From Oribacterium asaccharolyticum ACB7 (GTDB lineage: Bacteria; Bacillota; Clostridia; Lachnospirales; Lachnospiraceae): a stretch of DNA of 64,000 nt. The translations under genes and the position numbers were made by a program. The notes beneath the pieces were generated by a model, which searched no databases, was not told where the DNA came from, and saw nothing but the letters and a program-made list of their open reading frames with translations. Of this stretch, positions 7,744 to 15,067 are shown piece by piece; the stretch's first letter is position 1, and the number at the start of each line of letters is the position of its first letter. The stretch covers positions 157,709 through 221,708 of the forward strand of contig NZ_JH414504.1 in the NCBI RefSeq assembly GCF_000238075.1. Direction: 5' to 3'.

Positions 7744-8562
7744 ATGAGGAATAAGGAGCAGAAGAATCGGAAAAGACATCCGATAGCAACGGAATTTTTC
7801 TGTTTGACTCGGCTTTACTTAAGGAAAACGGCGTATATTCTCTTTTCTCTTTTGTGTTTTTCTTTTGTTTTGACATCCTGCAAAAAGGAAAATAATGTGA
7901 GGAAATTACAAGATAAGAGCACGGAGGCAAGCGGATCATCCGTTTCGGAAGAAGAGGCTCTGTCCATGGCTAAGGATTTGGAAAGTCTGGAGCAAAAAGA
8001 GCAGGAGTCACTGGATAAGGAGTATGGTTCCAAAGATGACTCATCGACCGAGGCGGAAGCAAATGAAAATGCATCCGATGCAAAATCCGGAGAGAAGTCT
8101 CCCGACGGGAAGACGGAAGGGGAGGAAGAATCATATCCCTATGAGGATTATCCCTATGACCCGAAGGAAGACAGGGGAAAGGTAAACCTGGATAAGCCGG
8201 ATATCGTAGTGGGAGACAAGCACTATGCAACGCAGATTAATGACTGGTATATGAACTTTCAAGATTATGAGGGGAAGACGGTCAGTATTGACGGCTATTA
8301 CATGAACTTCGGGGGGTATACTCTGGTCGGAAGAATGGGACCGTCTTGTCCCTATTGTACCGGCGGCTATGTAAATTTTGAATTTAAAACGGACTTGGAT
8401 TTGTCTAAGCTGAAATCAGAAGAATCCTGGATTCGTGTAAAAGGGATTCTTCGAAAAGGGAAGTATTCCATTTCGAACGATCTTTCTCAACTTATCTACT
8501 ATATTGAAGCCCTGGATGTGGAAGAGCTTCCGGAGGTGGGGGTAGATACGGTGACGGACTAA
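7744..8562 (+). CDS. Lipoprotein with a C-terminal OB-fold-like (DUF1980-like) domain
   Basis: 272 residues, 8 nt after znuB behind AGGAGG. A hydrophobic signal ends in a lipobox (VLTSC), followed by a ~100-residue acidic, low-complexity linker. The C-terminal part (about 155-265) reads 'YEGKTVSIDGYYMNFGGYTL', 'RMGPSCPYCTGGYVNFEF' and 'ESWIRVKGILRKGKY'. This resembles the C-terminal domain of YcgQ/DUF1980 proteins, which often accompany metal transport genes. The CPYC pair could bind a metal or be redox active. Last gene of the zinc operon by position; a role in zinc homeostasis is an inference. Confidence 0.65.
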   Translation: MRNKEQKNRKRHPIATEFFCLTRLYLRKTAYILFSLLCFSFVLTSCKKENNVRKLQDKSTEASGSSVSEEEALSMAKDLESLEQKEQESLDKEYGSKDDSSTEAEANENASDAKSGEKSPDGKTEGEEESYPYEDYPYDPKEDRGKVNLDKPDIVVGDKHYATQINDWYMNFQDYEGKTVSIDGYYMNFGGYTLVGRMGPSCPYCTGGYVNFEFKTDLDLSKLKSEESWIRVKGILRKGKYSISNDLSQLIYYIEALDVEELPEVGVDTVTD

Positions 8563-8642
8563 AACATGGCGAGAATTGGTGACTTCGTTTATTCGACTTA
8601 AACGGATAAGCGAAAAAAGACAGTATTTGAAGAAGGACAGTG

Positions 8643-9518
8643 CTAGTCTAAAATCGGCAAATATTCCTCAATGGGAATGGTTTTCTCACCATGGTTTTTC
8701 TCTTGAAAAGCATCTAAAATAGAATTTATTTTCTGAAGGGTCCATTCTCCGGCGGAAAGAAAATTTTTCACCTGCAAATATTTTCCGATAAACAGAGAAG
8801 AGAAAAGGTCTCCGGTACCCCCAAGATTCAATTTTCTTTCTGTATAGGGGAGAGTATGAAATTCCTTTGTACTTTCTTCATAAAGGAAAATACAGGGCAT
8901 TTCATCGATTTTCATGCTGGTGATACAGATATTTTTTGCACCTTTTTGAGCTAAAGAATAAATCAACTCTTTTGCTTCATCCAAGTTAAAATTATCCGGA
9001 ACGGTTTTGAGGTCTGCCAGGAGGCAGGCCTCTGTTTTATTCGGGAAAATACAATCGGCGACCTGCATGAGCTGTTTTCTGCTTTCAATGTCCTTTTTTT
9101 GAAGGCCGTTATAAAGTTTTCCGTGATCCGCCATAATGGGATCGAAGAAGATATAGCTTCCTTTTTCTTTTTCCTCTTTTGCAAATTGGTAAATTTGATT
9201 TACCTGTGCATTTCCGAGGACAAAGCCGATAAAAAGTGCGGAAAAAGAAAAGCCGAGTTCTTTCCAAACGGAGAGGCTATGAAAGAGGTATTCTGTCGTA
9301 TCCAGTATTTCCGCCTTTCCGTAATTTAAGGTATTCGATACCAGGGCAGTCGGAAGGGAAAAGACATCATAATGGAGCTTACCCAGTACGGCAGAGGCCA
9401 TTCTAAGTGCCACCGTACCGTAGGAGGGAAAATCGCTTAAGAGCAGGATGGGCACATTTTTATTCTGAACGAGGGTCGCTTGCGACGCCTGCGCTATCTC
9501 ATTAATATCTTTTTGCAT
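8643..9518 (-). CDS. pdxY: Pyridoxamine/pyridoxal kinase
   Basis: 291 residues, the only gene on the minus strand. Ribokinase-like PfkB fold of the pyridoxal kinase branch: 'LLLSDFPSYGTVALRMAS' near the N-terminus, 'YIFFDPIMADHGKLYNGL' in the middle, 'IFPNKTEACLLADL' and the catalytic/anion-hole motif GGTGDLFSS near the C-terminus. It would phosphorylate pyridoxamine, pyridoxal or pyridoxine in vitamin B6 salvage. A TATAAT -10 (9547-9542, minus strand) lies about 25 nt upstream of the start, with no clear -35. Convergent with the zinc operon. The symbol is by family; clostridial members are often named simply pyridoxamine kinase. Confidence 0.88.
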   Translation of the reverse strand: MQKDINEIAQASQATLVQNKNVPILLLSDFPSYGTVALRMASAVLGKLHYDVFSLPTALVSNTLNYGKAEILDTTEYLFHSLSVWKELGFSFSALFIGFVLGNAQVNQIYQFAKEEKEKGSYIFFDPIMADHGKLYNGLQKKDIESRKQLMQVADCIFPNKTEACLLADLKTVPDNFNLDEAKELIYSLAQKGAKNICITSMKIDEMPCIFLYEESTKEFHTLPYTERKLNLGGTGDLFSSLFIGKYLQVKNFLSAGEWTLQKINSILDAFQEKNHGEKTIPIEEYLPILD

Positions 9519-9673
9519 GGTTCTATCTCCGTTTATGAATGATTATATTGCGAGAGTGCAAAAATATCTTCTGCTTAATCAAAGATTATAGGAAGCTGAA
9601 TGCAGTGTAAAGAGTATAGCGCATTTTTATAAAAATATACCAGTTCCCAATATGGACAAATCATTTCTTAATC

Positions 9674-9701
9674 TTGACATTTTGGTACGAAAGATTAAAG
9701 T
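9674..9701 (+). promoter_or_regulatory. Promoter of the AbrB/RelE toxin-antitoxin operon
   Basis: TTGACA (9674-9679), 16-nt spacer, TAAAGT (9696-9701). The tandem octamer array begins one base after this -10, so the transcript would start inside the array. Confidence 0.5.
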
Positions 9702-9702
9702 A

Positions 9703-9766
9703 GAAACAAAGAAACAAAGAAACAAAGAAACAAAGAAACAAAGAAACAAAGAAACAAAGAAACAAA
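9703..9766 (+). repeat. Eight tandem copies of the octamer GAAACAAA
   Basis: Eight perfect, contiguous copies of an 8-bp unit occupy 64 bp between the -10 box (9696-9701) and the ribosome binding site of the antitoxin gene at 9795. It is a simple-sequence repeat prone to slipped-strand length change. It lies outside any coding region I accept; a minus-strand open frame through it is only the repeat translated (FFVSLFLC repeats). Confidence 0.97.
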
Positions 9767-9794
9767 GATTATATTTGGAGTAAGAGGGAAGAAT

Positions 9795-10166
9795 ATGAAA
9801 ACGATTATGGATAGGAAAGCAAGCGAAGTGAAAAAGCTCAGTATTTCCCCTAAAAGGCAAATTACCATTCCCCAAAAGTTTTATACGCAACTGGGGTTTT
9901 CGCGTGGCGCAGAGTGCGAGATACGTGGAAAAGAGTTGATTCTACGTCCGCTTCAGGAGAATGGAGGAGAGTTTGCGGAAGAAATCCTTTCGGATTTGAT
10001 TAAAGAGGGGTTTTCCGGTGAGGAACTCTTGCGAGCTTTTCGAAGTAGGCAGAAGCAAATTCGTCCGGCGGTGGAAGAGATGCTGAAGGAAGCGAAGAGA
10101 GTTGCTGAAGATAAAGTACCTTACTATACCATGCAAGAGGTGTTTGGAGAGAGGGGAGAAAAATAG
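9795..10166 (+). CDS. AbrB/MazE/SpoVT-type antitoxin
   Basis: 123 residues. The N-terminal swapped-hairpin DNA-binding domain is clear: 'KLSISPKRQITIPQKFYTQL' and 'GAECEIRGKELILRPL' (about 15-55). The C-terminal half is a charged helical region that probably wraps the toxin. Start ATG 9795 follows GAGGGAAG. It is 2 nt upstream of a RelE-type toxin gene, so it is the antitoxin and autorepressor of the pair. Its leader contains the octamer array. Confidence 0.85.
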   Translation: MKTIMDRKASEVKKLSISPKRQITIPQKFYTQLGFSRGAECEIRGKELILRPLQENGGEFAEEILSDLIKEGFSGEELLRAFRSRQKQIRPAVEEMLKEAKRVAEDKVPYYTMQEVFGERGEK

Positions 10167-10168
10167 GA

Positions 10169-10459
10169 ATGCCGGAGCTTCGATTTCTTCCCGCAGCGGG
10201 TAAATATCTTAAAAAGTTAAAAGATAAAGGCTTAAAAGAAAAGTTTCACGAGGCTATCCAAACAATTTTAGAGAACCCATTCGTTGGAGAAGCAAAGAAA
10301 GGGGACCTGGAGGGGATATTCTGTCAGGATATATTTTATAATAAGACAAATTATGAGTTAGCTTATGCGGTTTATCAAGAAGAAGCTCAGATTATTATTG
10401 TTATTATGGCAGGAACTCGTGAAAATTTTTATGATAGTTTAAAGAGGTATAGGAAATAA
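10169..10459 (+). CDS. RelE/ParE-family toxin
   Basis: 96 residues with the RelE fold pattern: 'FLPAAGKYLKKLKDKGLKEKF' (first helices), 'NPFVGEAKKGDLEGIF' and the C-terminal strand 'IIIVIMAGTRENFYDSLKRY'. RelE-family toxins are usually ribosome-dependent mRNA endonucleases. Basic and aromatic residues at the C-terminus (R, Y, K) fit that chemistry, but the subfamily cannot be fixed. Immediately downstream of the AbrB-type antitoxin. Confidence 0.85.
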   Translation: MPELRFLPAAGKYLKKLKDKGLKEKFHEAIQTILENPFVGEAKKGDLEGIFCQDIFYNKTNYELAYAVYQEEAQIIIVIMAGTRENFYDSLKRYRK

Positions 10460-10609
10460 GGATTTTTATCATTTTCTATTATTTATAGCGTATTCAAATA
10501 GTGTCTCGGATTCATCGGATAATCCATTCTATATTGCAAGAAAATCCGGCTTAGAAATCAATGTCAGATATAACTATAATTACTATATGGACTGTGGGAC
10601 TAAAACGGA

Positions 10610-10647
10610 AAATCATAACCACCCCGGTTGACGGGTGGTTATGATTT
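10610..10647. terminator. Perfect 15-bp inverted repeat, probable terminator
   Basis: AAATCATAACCACCC (10610-10624) and its exact complement (10633-10647) flank an 8-nt loop. The right arm ends in TTT only, so the U-tract is short. Symmetry would allow function in both directions. It stands in the 313-nt gap between the two toxin-antitoxin loci (10460-10772); nothing else was recognised in that gap. Confidence 0.6.
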
Positions 10648-10772
10648 AATGGTAATAGATTGCAATTTATCATGTGTTGGGAAAATATCTTAAAATTATC
10701 GTGCAATGTATTGCATATTTCGTGCAATGTATTTATTATTTACATAAATGCATAAGGAAAGAAGAGGAAGAT

Positions 10773-11051
10773 ATGGCAAAATCAACGACTAATATCAGCA
10801 TTCGCATGGATAGTGAGTTAAAGGCGGAGGCGGAATCGCTCTTTAATGAATTGGGAATGAATCTTACAACAGCTTTCAATATATTTGTTCGACAATCTCT
10901 TCGAGAGGGGGGGATTCCGTTTGATGTGAATCTTCGTGTACCCAATAAAGAGACAATGGCTGCCATTGCCGAAGCGGAAAGGATTGCAAAAGATTCTGCT
11001 GTTAAAGGCTATACGGATTTGGATGAATTATTCGCTGATTTAAAAAGATGA
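10773..11051 (+). CDS. RelB/DinJ-family antitoxin
   Basis: 92 residues. The ribbon-helix-helix N-terminus 'TNISIRMDSELKAEAESLF' and 'GMNLTTAFNIFVRQSL' is diagnostic of RelB/DinJ antitoxins. Start ATG 10773 follows AGAGGAAG; the longer frame from 10674 is not supported. The toxin gene that should follow is reduced to a stub (11048-11122), so this is an orphan antitoxin. It may still repress its own promoter or neutralise toxins elsewhere. Confidence 0.9.
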   Translation: MAKSTTNISIRMDSELKAEAESLFNELGMNLTTAFNIFVRQSLREGGIPFDVNLRVPNKETMAAIAEAERIAKDSAVKGYTDLDELFADLKR

Positions 11052-11122
11052 AAGAAAGCAAACTGACCGTTAAGTTAACGACAATATTTAAAAAAGATTA
11101 TAAGATGGCAATGAAGCTATAA
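11048..11122 (+). pseudogene. Truncated YafQ-type toxin
   Basis: ATG 11048 overlaps the RelB stop, the usual coupling for DinJ-YafQ pairs. It encodes 24 residues ending 'LTTIFKKDYKMAMKL' before TAA. YafQ toxins begin with a very similar 'TTQFKKDYK(L/M)A.KR' segment and run to about 90 residues. The rest, including the catalytic region, is absent: the following 119 nt hold a hairpin and the next leader. Confidence 0.6.
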
Positions 11123-11151
11123 GTTATACAAGCTATACCGACAATCTATGG

Positions 11152-11175
11152 CAGAGGGAGGAGAAACTCCCTCTG
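11152..11175 (+). terminator. Terminator-like hairpin after the RelB locus
   Basis: Perfect 9-bp stem CAGAGGGAG / CTCCCTCTG with a 6-nt loop, followed by TCTTCGTTT. The T-run is interrupted, so termination may be partial. Confidence 0.6.
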
Positions 11176-11181
11176 TCTTCG

Positions 11182-11210
11182 TTTACACATCTCCTCTTCT
11201 GTGTTAGAGT
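11182..11210 (+). promoter_or_regulatory. Possible promoter of the TrpXYZ-type ABC operon
   Basis: TTTACA (11182-11187), 17-nt spacer, TAGAGT (11205-11210), 31 nt upstream of the substrate-binding protein start. No T-box or other riboswitch was seen in the short leader. Confidence 0.35.
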
Positions 11211-11241
11211 AAAGCCTTGCAAGAGGAAAAGGAGGGTATTT

Positions 11242-12363
11242 ATGAAGAAAAAATTACTGGTAACTCTTGGTTTGGCATCCGTGCTTGCTTTAGCGGCTTG
11301 TTCCAAGCCTGCGGAGAAGGCGGAAAGTAAGGGAGATGAAAGTATTTCCGCGGAAGAAAAAGGAACGGAAGCCAAGGCAGAAGAAAAGACGGAGGAAAAG
11401 GGAGAAACCGGGGAGGAAAAAACCTATAAAGTAGGAATTTTAAAGTTTATGGACCATCCTTCACTCAATCAGATTGAGGACAGCCTTTGCACAGAGCTGG
11501 ACAGTCTTTCCAAGGACGGCGTAAAGTACGAGTATAAGGAGTACAAATTAAACGGGCAGGGCGATGCCTCTGTACTAAACCAGATGACGGCACAGCTTCT
11601 TGCAGATAAGGTGGATGTTATTGTTCCGATTGCCACTCCTGCAGTACAGGTGGTACAGTCCGCTACGGAAGGGAAGAATGTTCCCGTCGTTTTCTCCGCA
11701 GTATCGGATCCGGTTTCCGCAAAGCTTGTCAAGTCCATGGAAGAGCCGGGCGGTATGATTACCGGAACTTCCGACTATTTGAATACGGATGCCATTATGA
11801 ATTTGATTTTTGCGGCAAATAAGGATGCAAAGAAAATTGGACTGCTCTACTCAAAGAGTGAGGACTCTTCCAAGGCTCCTATTGAAGACGCAAAGAAATT
11901 CTTAGCGGATAAGGGTGTGGAAGTGGTAGAAAAGACCGGAACGACTACCGATGAAGTAAATCAGGCAGTGGATGCTCTCATTGCAGAAAAGGTGGATGCG
12001 ATTTTCACTCCGACGGATAACACCATCCAGAAAGCGGAGCTCAGCTTCTATGAGAAATTGCAAAAGGCGAAGATTCCTCACTACGGCGGAGCCGATTCCT
12101 TTGCTTTAAACGGTGCTTTTGCCGGCTACGGTGTAGACTATGTACAGCTCGGAAAGGCAACAGCGGATATGGTGGATGAGGTTTTACACGGCGGAAAAGA
12201 AACGGCAACGCTTCCTGTACAGACCTTTGACAACGGTATTGCGACTGTGAATACCGATACAGCGGAAAAACTCGGCTTTTCCATGGATGAGTTAAAGGAA
12301 GTCTTTAAGCCCTACTGCACAAAGGTAGAAGAAATCAAGACCAATCAGGAATTTGCAAAATAA
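11242..12363 (+). CDS. ABC transporter substrate-binding lipoprotein, TrpX-type
   Basis: 373 residues. Lipoprotein signal with lipobox ALAAC, a Glu/Lys-rich linker (about 22-60), then an ABC_sub_bind (PF04392) fold: 'YKVGILKFMDHPSLNQIED', 'VIVPIATPAVQVVQSAT', 'PVVFSAVSDPVSAKLV' and 'HYGGADSFALNGAFAGYGVDY'. TrpX proteins of Gram-positive bacteria bind tryptophan or other aromatic amino acids; substrate here is unproven. Start ATG 11242 follows AAAGGAGG. The permease and ATPase genes follow, making a complete importer. Confidence 0.87.
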   Translation: MKKKLLVTLGLASVLALAACSKPAEKAESKGDESISAEEKGTEAKAEEKTEEKGETGEEKTYKVGILKFMDHPSLNQIEDSLCTELDSLSKDGVKYEYKEYKLNGQGDASVLNQMTAQLLADKVDVIVPIATPAVQVVQSATEGKNVPVVFSAVSDPVSAKLVKSMEEPGGMITGTSDYLNTDAIMNLIFAANKDAKKIGLLYSKSEDSSKAPIEDAKKFLADKGVEVVEKTGTTTDEVNQAVDALIAEKVDAIFTPTDNTIQKAELSFYEKLQKAKIPHYGGADSFALNGAFAGYGVDYVQLGKATADMVDEVLHGGKETATLPVQTFDNGIATVNTDTAEKLGFSMDELKEVFKPYCTKVEEIKTNQEFAK

Positions 12364-12379
12364 ATTTTTACACGAAATT

Positions 12380-12479
12380 CTGTACGGAGAAGATAGCACT
12401 GCTATCTTGATAAGTAGTACAGGATGAATTTGAGAACAATTTTTATGCCGAAGCGGAGTGGATAACGAGGCTTCGGCAT
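12380..12479 (+). promoter_or_regulatory. Two intercistronic stem-loops between the binding protein and permease genes
   Basis: The first is nested: CTGTAC/GTACAG (12380-12385 with 12417-12422) around AAGATAGC-ACT-GCTATCTT (12390-12408). The second has a perfect 9-bp stem, ATGCCGAAG (12445-12453) with CTTCGGCAT (12471-12479). Neither has a T-run. They would suit partial attenuation or mRNA stabilisation, giving more binding protein than permease; this is an inference. Confidence 0.5.
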
Positions 12480-12537
12480 TCGAGTAACATTAAATAAATT
12501 CGAGTAACATCAAGTAAATTCAAGTAGAATAAGTAGG
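12478..12537 (+). repeat. Three 20-bp direct repeats before the permease start
   Basis: Units at 12478-12497 and 12498-12517 share 18 of 20 bases (ATTCGAGTAACAT core). A third, more divergent unit (12518-12537) runs to the permease start codon. The block replaces a normal ribosome binding site: only a weak TAGGATG lies before ATG 12538. Confidence 0.8.
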
Positions 12538-13473
12538 ATGAGTATGGCTGAATTTTTTACGATAGGAATTATTAAGACTGCTTTGGAAATCGGGCTTATT
12601 TATGCGCTGGTTGCTATGGCCCTTTTTATTTCCTACAGTATCTTAAATATCGCGGATCTTTCCACGGACGGATCCTTTACGCTCGGTACTGCGGTATCGG
12701 CAGTGTTTACGATTTCCGGGCATCCCATACTGGGAATTTTTATGGCAATGCTTTCCGGCTCTCTTTCGGGCTTTTGCACCGCTTTTTTGCAAACGACGCT
12801 CGGAATTGAAAGTATCCTTGCCGGAATCATTGTGAATACCGGGCTTTACACCATTAACCTTGCAGTAATGGGCTTTTCCTCGAATCTTTCCATATTTGGA
12901 ACGGACACGGTATTTACCCTGTTTGCAGGGGAAAATCCCTTCCTTTCCGAGTGGGGAACGCTGATTCTCCTTCTTCTTATTTTACTGGTAGTGGCTTTTG
13001 CTTTACGTTGGTTCTTCGGAACGGGGCTCGGGCTTTCCATTCGTGCAACGGGAGACAGTCCGGCTATGGTACGGGCATCTTCCATTAACCCTGCATTTAC
13101 GATTACGGTAGGACTCTGTCTTTCCAATGCCTTAACCGGTCTTTCCGGAGCTTTGATTGCTCAGTACAATAAAGCCTCGGATATCAACTTGGGAAACGGT
13201 ATGGTCACGGTAGCGCTTGCTTCTCTTGTAATCGGAGAGACGCTTTTCGGGAAGAGAAAGCTTCTTGGAAGAATCCTCGGGGTTATCGGCGGAGCGATTC
13301 TTTATCGTTTGGTCATTGCTCTTGCACTTCGCCTGCGTGTTCCGACAGAAGCTTTTAAGCTGGTCAGCGCTTTAATTGTTGCTCTTGCGATTTCTTCCAC
13401 AAGAATCAAAGAGCTTTTCCACTACGCAAAGCTCAGAAGAAACGCGATGCGGGAAAGGGGAGAAAATGCTTGA
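12538..13473 (+). CDS. ABC transporter permease, TrpY-type (branched-chain amino acid permease fold)
   Basis: 311 residues with about nine hydrophobic segments. Family features: 'ISYSILNIADLSTDGSFTLG' near residue 30-50, the conserved 'IRATGDSPAMVRASSI' loop, and 'NALTGLSGALIAQYN'. These match the BPD_transp_2 permeases that pair with TrpX-type binding proteins. ATG 12544 is an alternative start, since the binding site is weak for both. Overlaps the ATPase gene by 8 nt. Confidence 0.87.
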   Translation: MSMAEFFTIGIIKTALEIGLIYALVAMALFISYSILNIADLSTDGSFTLGTAVSAVFTISGHPILGIFMAMLSGSLSGFCTAFLQTTLGIESILAGIIVNTGLYTINLAVMGFSSNLSIFGTDTVFTLFAGENPFLSEWGTLILLLLILLVVAFALRWFFGTGLGLSIRATGDSPAMVRASSINPAFTITVGLCLSNALTGLSGALIAQYNKASDINLGNGMVTVALASLVIGETLFGKRKLLGRILGVIGGAILYRLVIALALRLRVPTEAFKLVSALIVALAISSTRIKELFHYAKLRRNAMRERGENA

Positions 13474-14260
13474 TTTAAAGAATATTTCCAAAACCTTTAA
13501 TCCGAATACCATTCACGAGAAAAAGGCACTGGAAAACCTTTCTTTGCACCTTGATAAGGGAGATTTTGCGACCATTGTAGGAAGTAACGGGGCGGGAAAG
13601 TCCACCCTTTTTAATGCCATTTCGGGCTCTTTCCTTTTAGACAAGGGCAGTGTTATTTTGGAAGGAAGGGATATCACTTTCTTACAGGAGCATAAGAGAA
13701 GTGCCTTTATCGGAAGGCTTTTTCAGGATCCCTTGATGGGTACGGCTCCTCATATGAGCATTGAGGAAAATCTTTCGGTCTCCTACATCAGGGCGAGCGG
13801 TCTTTCCTTATTTTCCCGTGCGGGAAAGAAGGAGAGAGCCTACTTTAGAGAGCAACTAAGTCTTCTTGATATGGGATTGGAAGATCGAATGAATCACCCT
13901 GTAGGTCTTCTTTCCGGAGGACAGAGACAGGCACTCACACTTTTAATGGCGACCATGGTTACGCCGAAGATTCTGCTTCTTGATGAGCATACGGCGGCAC
14001 TGGATCCGGGAACCGCGGAAAAGGTGCTTTCGCTCACAAAAAGAATTGTTGCGGAGCGGGAAATCACCTGCCTTATGATTACTCACAATATGCATCAGGC
14101 ACTGGAGCTTGGAAACAGAACCTTAATGATGGACAGCGGAAAAATCGTTCTGGATCTTTCCGGAGAAGAAAGAGAGCATCTCACGGTGGATATGCTTCTT
14201 CGGAAGTTTTCCGAGAAGGCGGGGAAGGCTTTGGATAACGACCGTATTTTACTGTCCTAA
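13466..14260 (+). CDS. ABC transporter ATP-binding protein, TrpZ-type
   Basis: 264 residues. Walker A GSNGAGKST, signature LSGGQRQ, Walker B 'LLLDEHTAALDP' (His in place of the usual Pro after Glu) and switch His in ITHN. The start ATG 13466 overlaps the permease stop and follows AAAGGGGAG; a longer frame from 13376 lies inside the permease gene and is rejected. It energises the TrpXYZ-type importer and is the last gene of the operon. Confidence 0.9.
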   Translation: MLDLKNISKTFNPNTIHEKKALENLSLHLDKGDFATIVGSNGAGKSTLFNAISGSFLLDKGSVILEGRDITFLQEHKRSAFIGRLFQDPLMGTAPHMSIEENLSVSYIRASGLSLFSRAGKKERAYFREQLSLLDMGLEDRMNHPVGLLSGGQRQALTLLMATMVTPKILLLDEHTAALDPGTAEKVLSLTKRIVAEREITCLMITHNMHQALELGNRTLMMDSGKIVLDLSGEEREHLTVDMLLRKFSEKAGKALDNDRILLS

Positions 14261-14333
14261 GAAGAGAATCCGGAAACAAGAGAGAAGAAGATTTCTGTAA
14301 AAAGTGAAAAAGGTAGAGGATAAAGTAAAAAGG

Positions 14334-14384
14334 AGGCAGTTCAGCACGTAGAGACAATTTTTTAGCTGTGCGACTGCCTTTTCT
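14334..14384 (+). terminator. Terminator after the ABC importer operon
   Basis: Outer stem AGGCAGT (14334-14340) with ACTGCCT (14373-14379), inner CAGC/GCTG pairing, and TTTT after the right arm. A TATAAT (14389-14394) just downstream may be the -10 of the next gene, but no good -35 was found. Confidence 0.7.
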
Positions 14385-14431
14385 GTATTATAATAAGAAA
14401 AACAATACCGCTAGCAATGTAGGAGGCGAAT

Positions 14432-15067
14432 ATGCTTACAAAAAAACTGGTTATTACGATTGGAAGACAGTATGGTTCCGGAGGCCGCACTGTAGGAAAA
14501 AACTTGGCAGAATCTTTGGGCATTCCTTTCTATGATGAGGAAATCTTGCGTATTACTTCCGAAAAGACGGCAATCGGAGAGCAGTACTTCCGTTTGGCGG
14601 ACGAGAAGGCGGGAAGTAATCTCCTATACAAGATTGTGGATTCTTTAAAACCGAGACTTGGAAAGCCGAGTCTTGAAGAGGACATCGTGAGTCCCGAGAA
14701 CCTCTTTCGTTTCCAAAGTCAGGTTGTGGTGGAACTTGCGGAGCAGGAGAACTGTATTATTGCAGGACGCTGTGCCAATGTAATCTTACGGGAAGCGAAG
14801 AAAGAACATGTGGATTTCTTTGTTTATGCGGATATGGAGAAGCGTATCGAAAGAACCATGGATTACTGTAAGGTGGATGAAGAAGAGGCAAAGAAGCGTA
14901 TCAAGAAGATTGACCGGGAAAGAAGAGAGTATCATAAGTATTACACCGGAGAGGACTGGATGAAGGTGGATAATTATGACTTGATGATTAATGCTTCCCG
15001 TATTGATTACCGGGAAATGGAAGTACTCATGCGGAATTATTTGGAAATGAAGGGGTATCTTAAGTGA
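14432..15067 (+). CDS. Cytidylate kinase-like family protein
   Basis: 211 residues. The P-loop is 'ITIGRQYGSGGRTVGKNLAE', followed by 'IPFYDEEILRITSE'; later 'CIIAGRCANVILRE' and 'RKEYHKYYTGEDW'-like segments mark the PF13189 (AAA_26, cytidylate-kinase-like) family. A genuine cmk lies at 60906, so this paralogue probably has a different or accessory nucleotide-kinase role; its substrate is not known. Overlaps aroA by 4 nt (GTGA). Confidence 0.87.
   Translation: MLTKKLVITIGRQYGSGGRTVGKNLAESLGIPFYDEEILRITSEKTAIGEQYFRLADEKAGSNLLYKIVDSLKPRLGKPSLEEDIVSPENLFRFQSQVVVELAEQENCIIAGRCANVILREAKKEHVDFFVYADMEKRIERTMDYCKVDEEEAKKRIKKIDRERREYHKYYTGEDWMKVDNYDLMINASRIDYREMEVLMRNYLEMKGYLK

Noticed and set aside
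9627..9890. Minus-strand open frame with FFVSLFLC repeats across the octamer array.
   Set aside because: The apparent repeats are the translated GAAACAAA array; there is no start context, and it overlaps the antitoxin gene.
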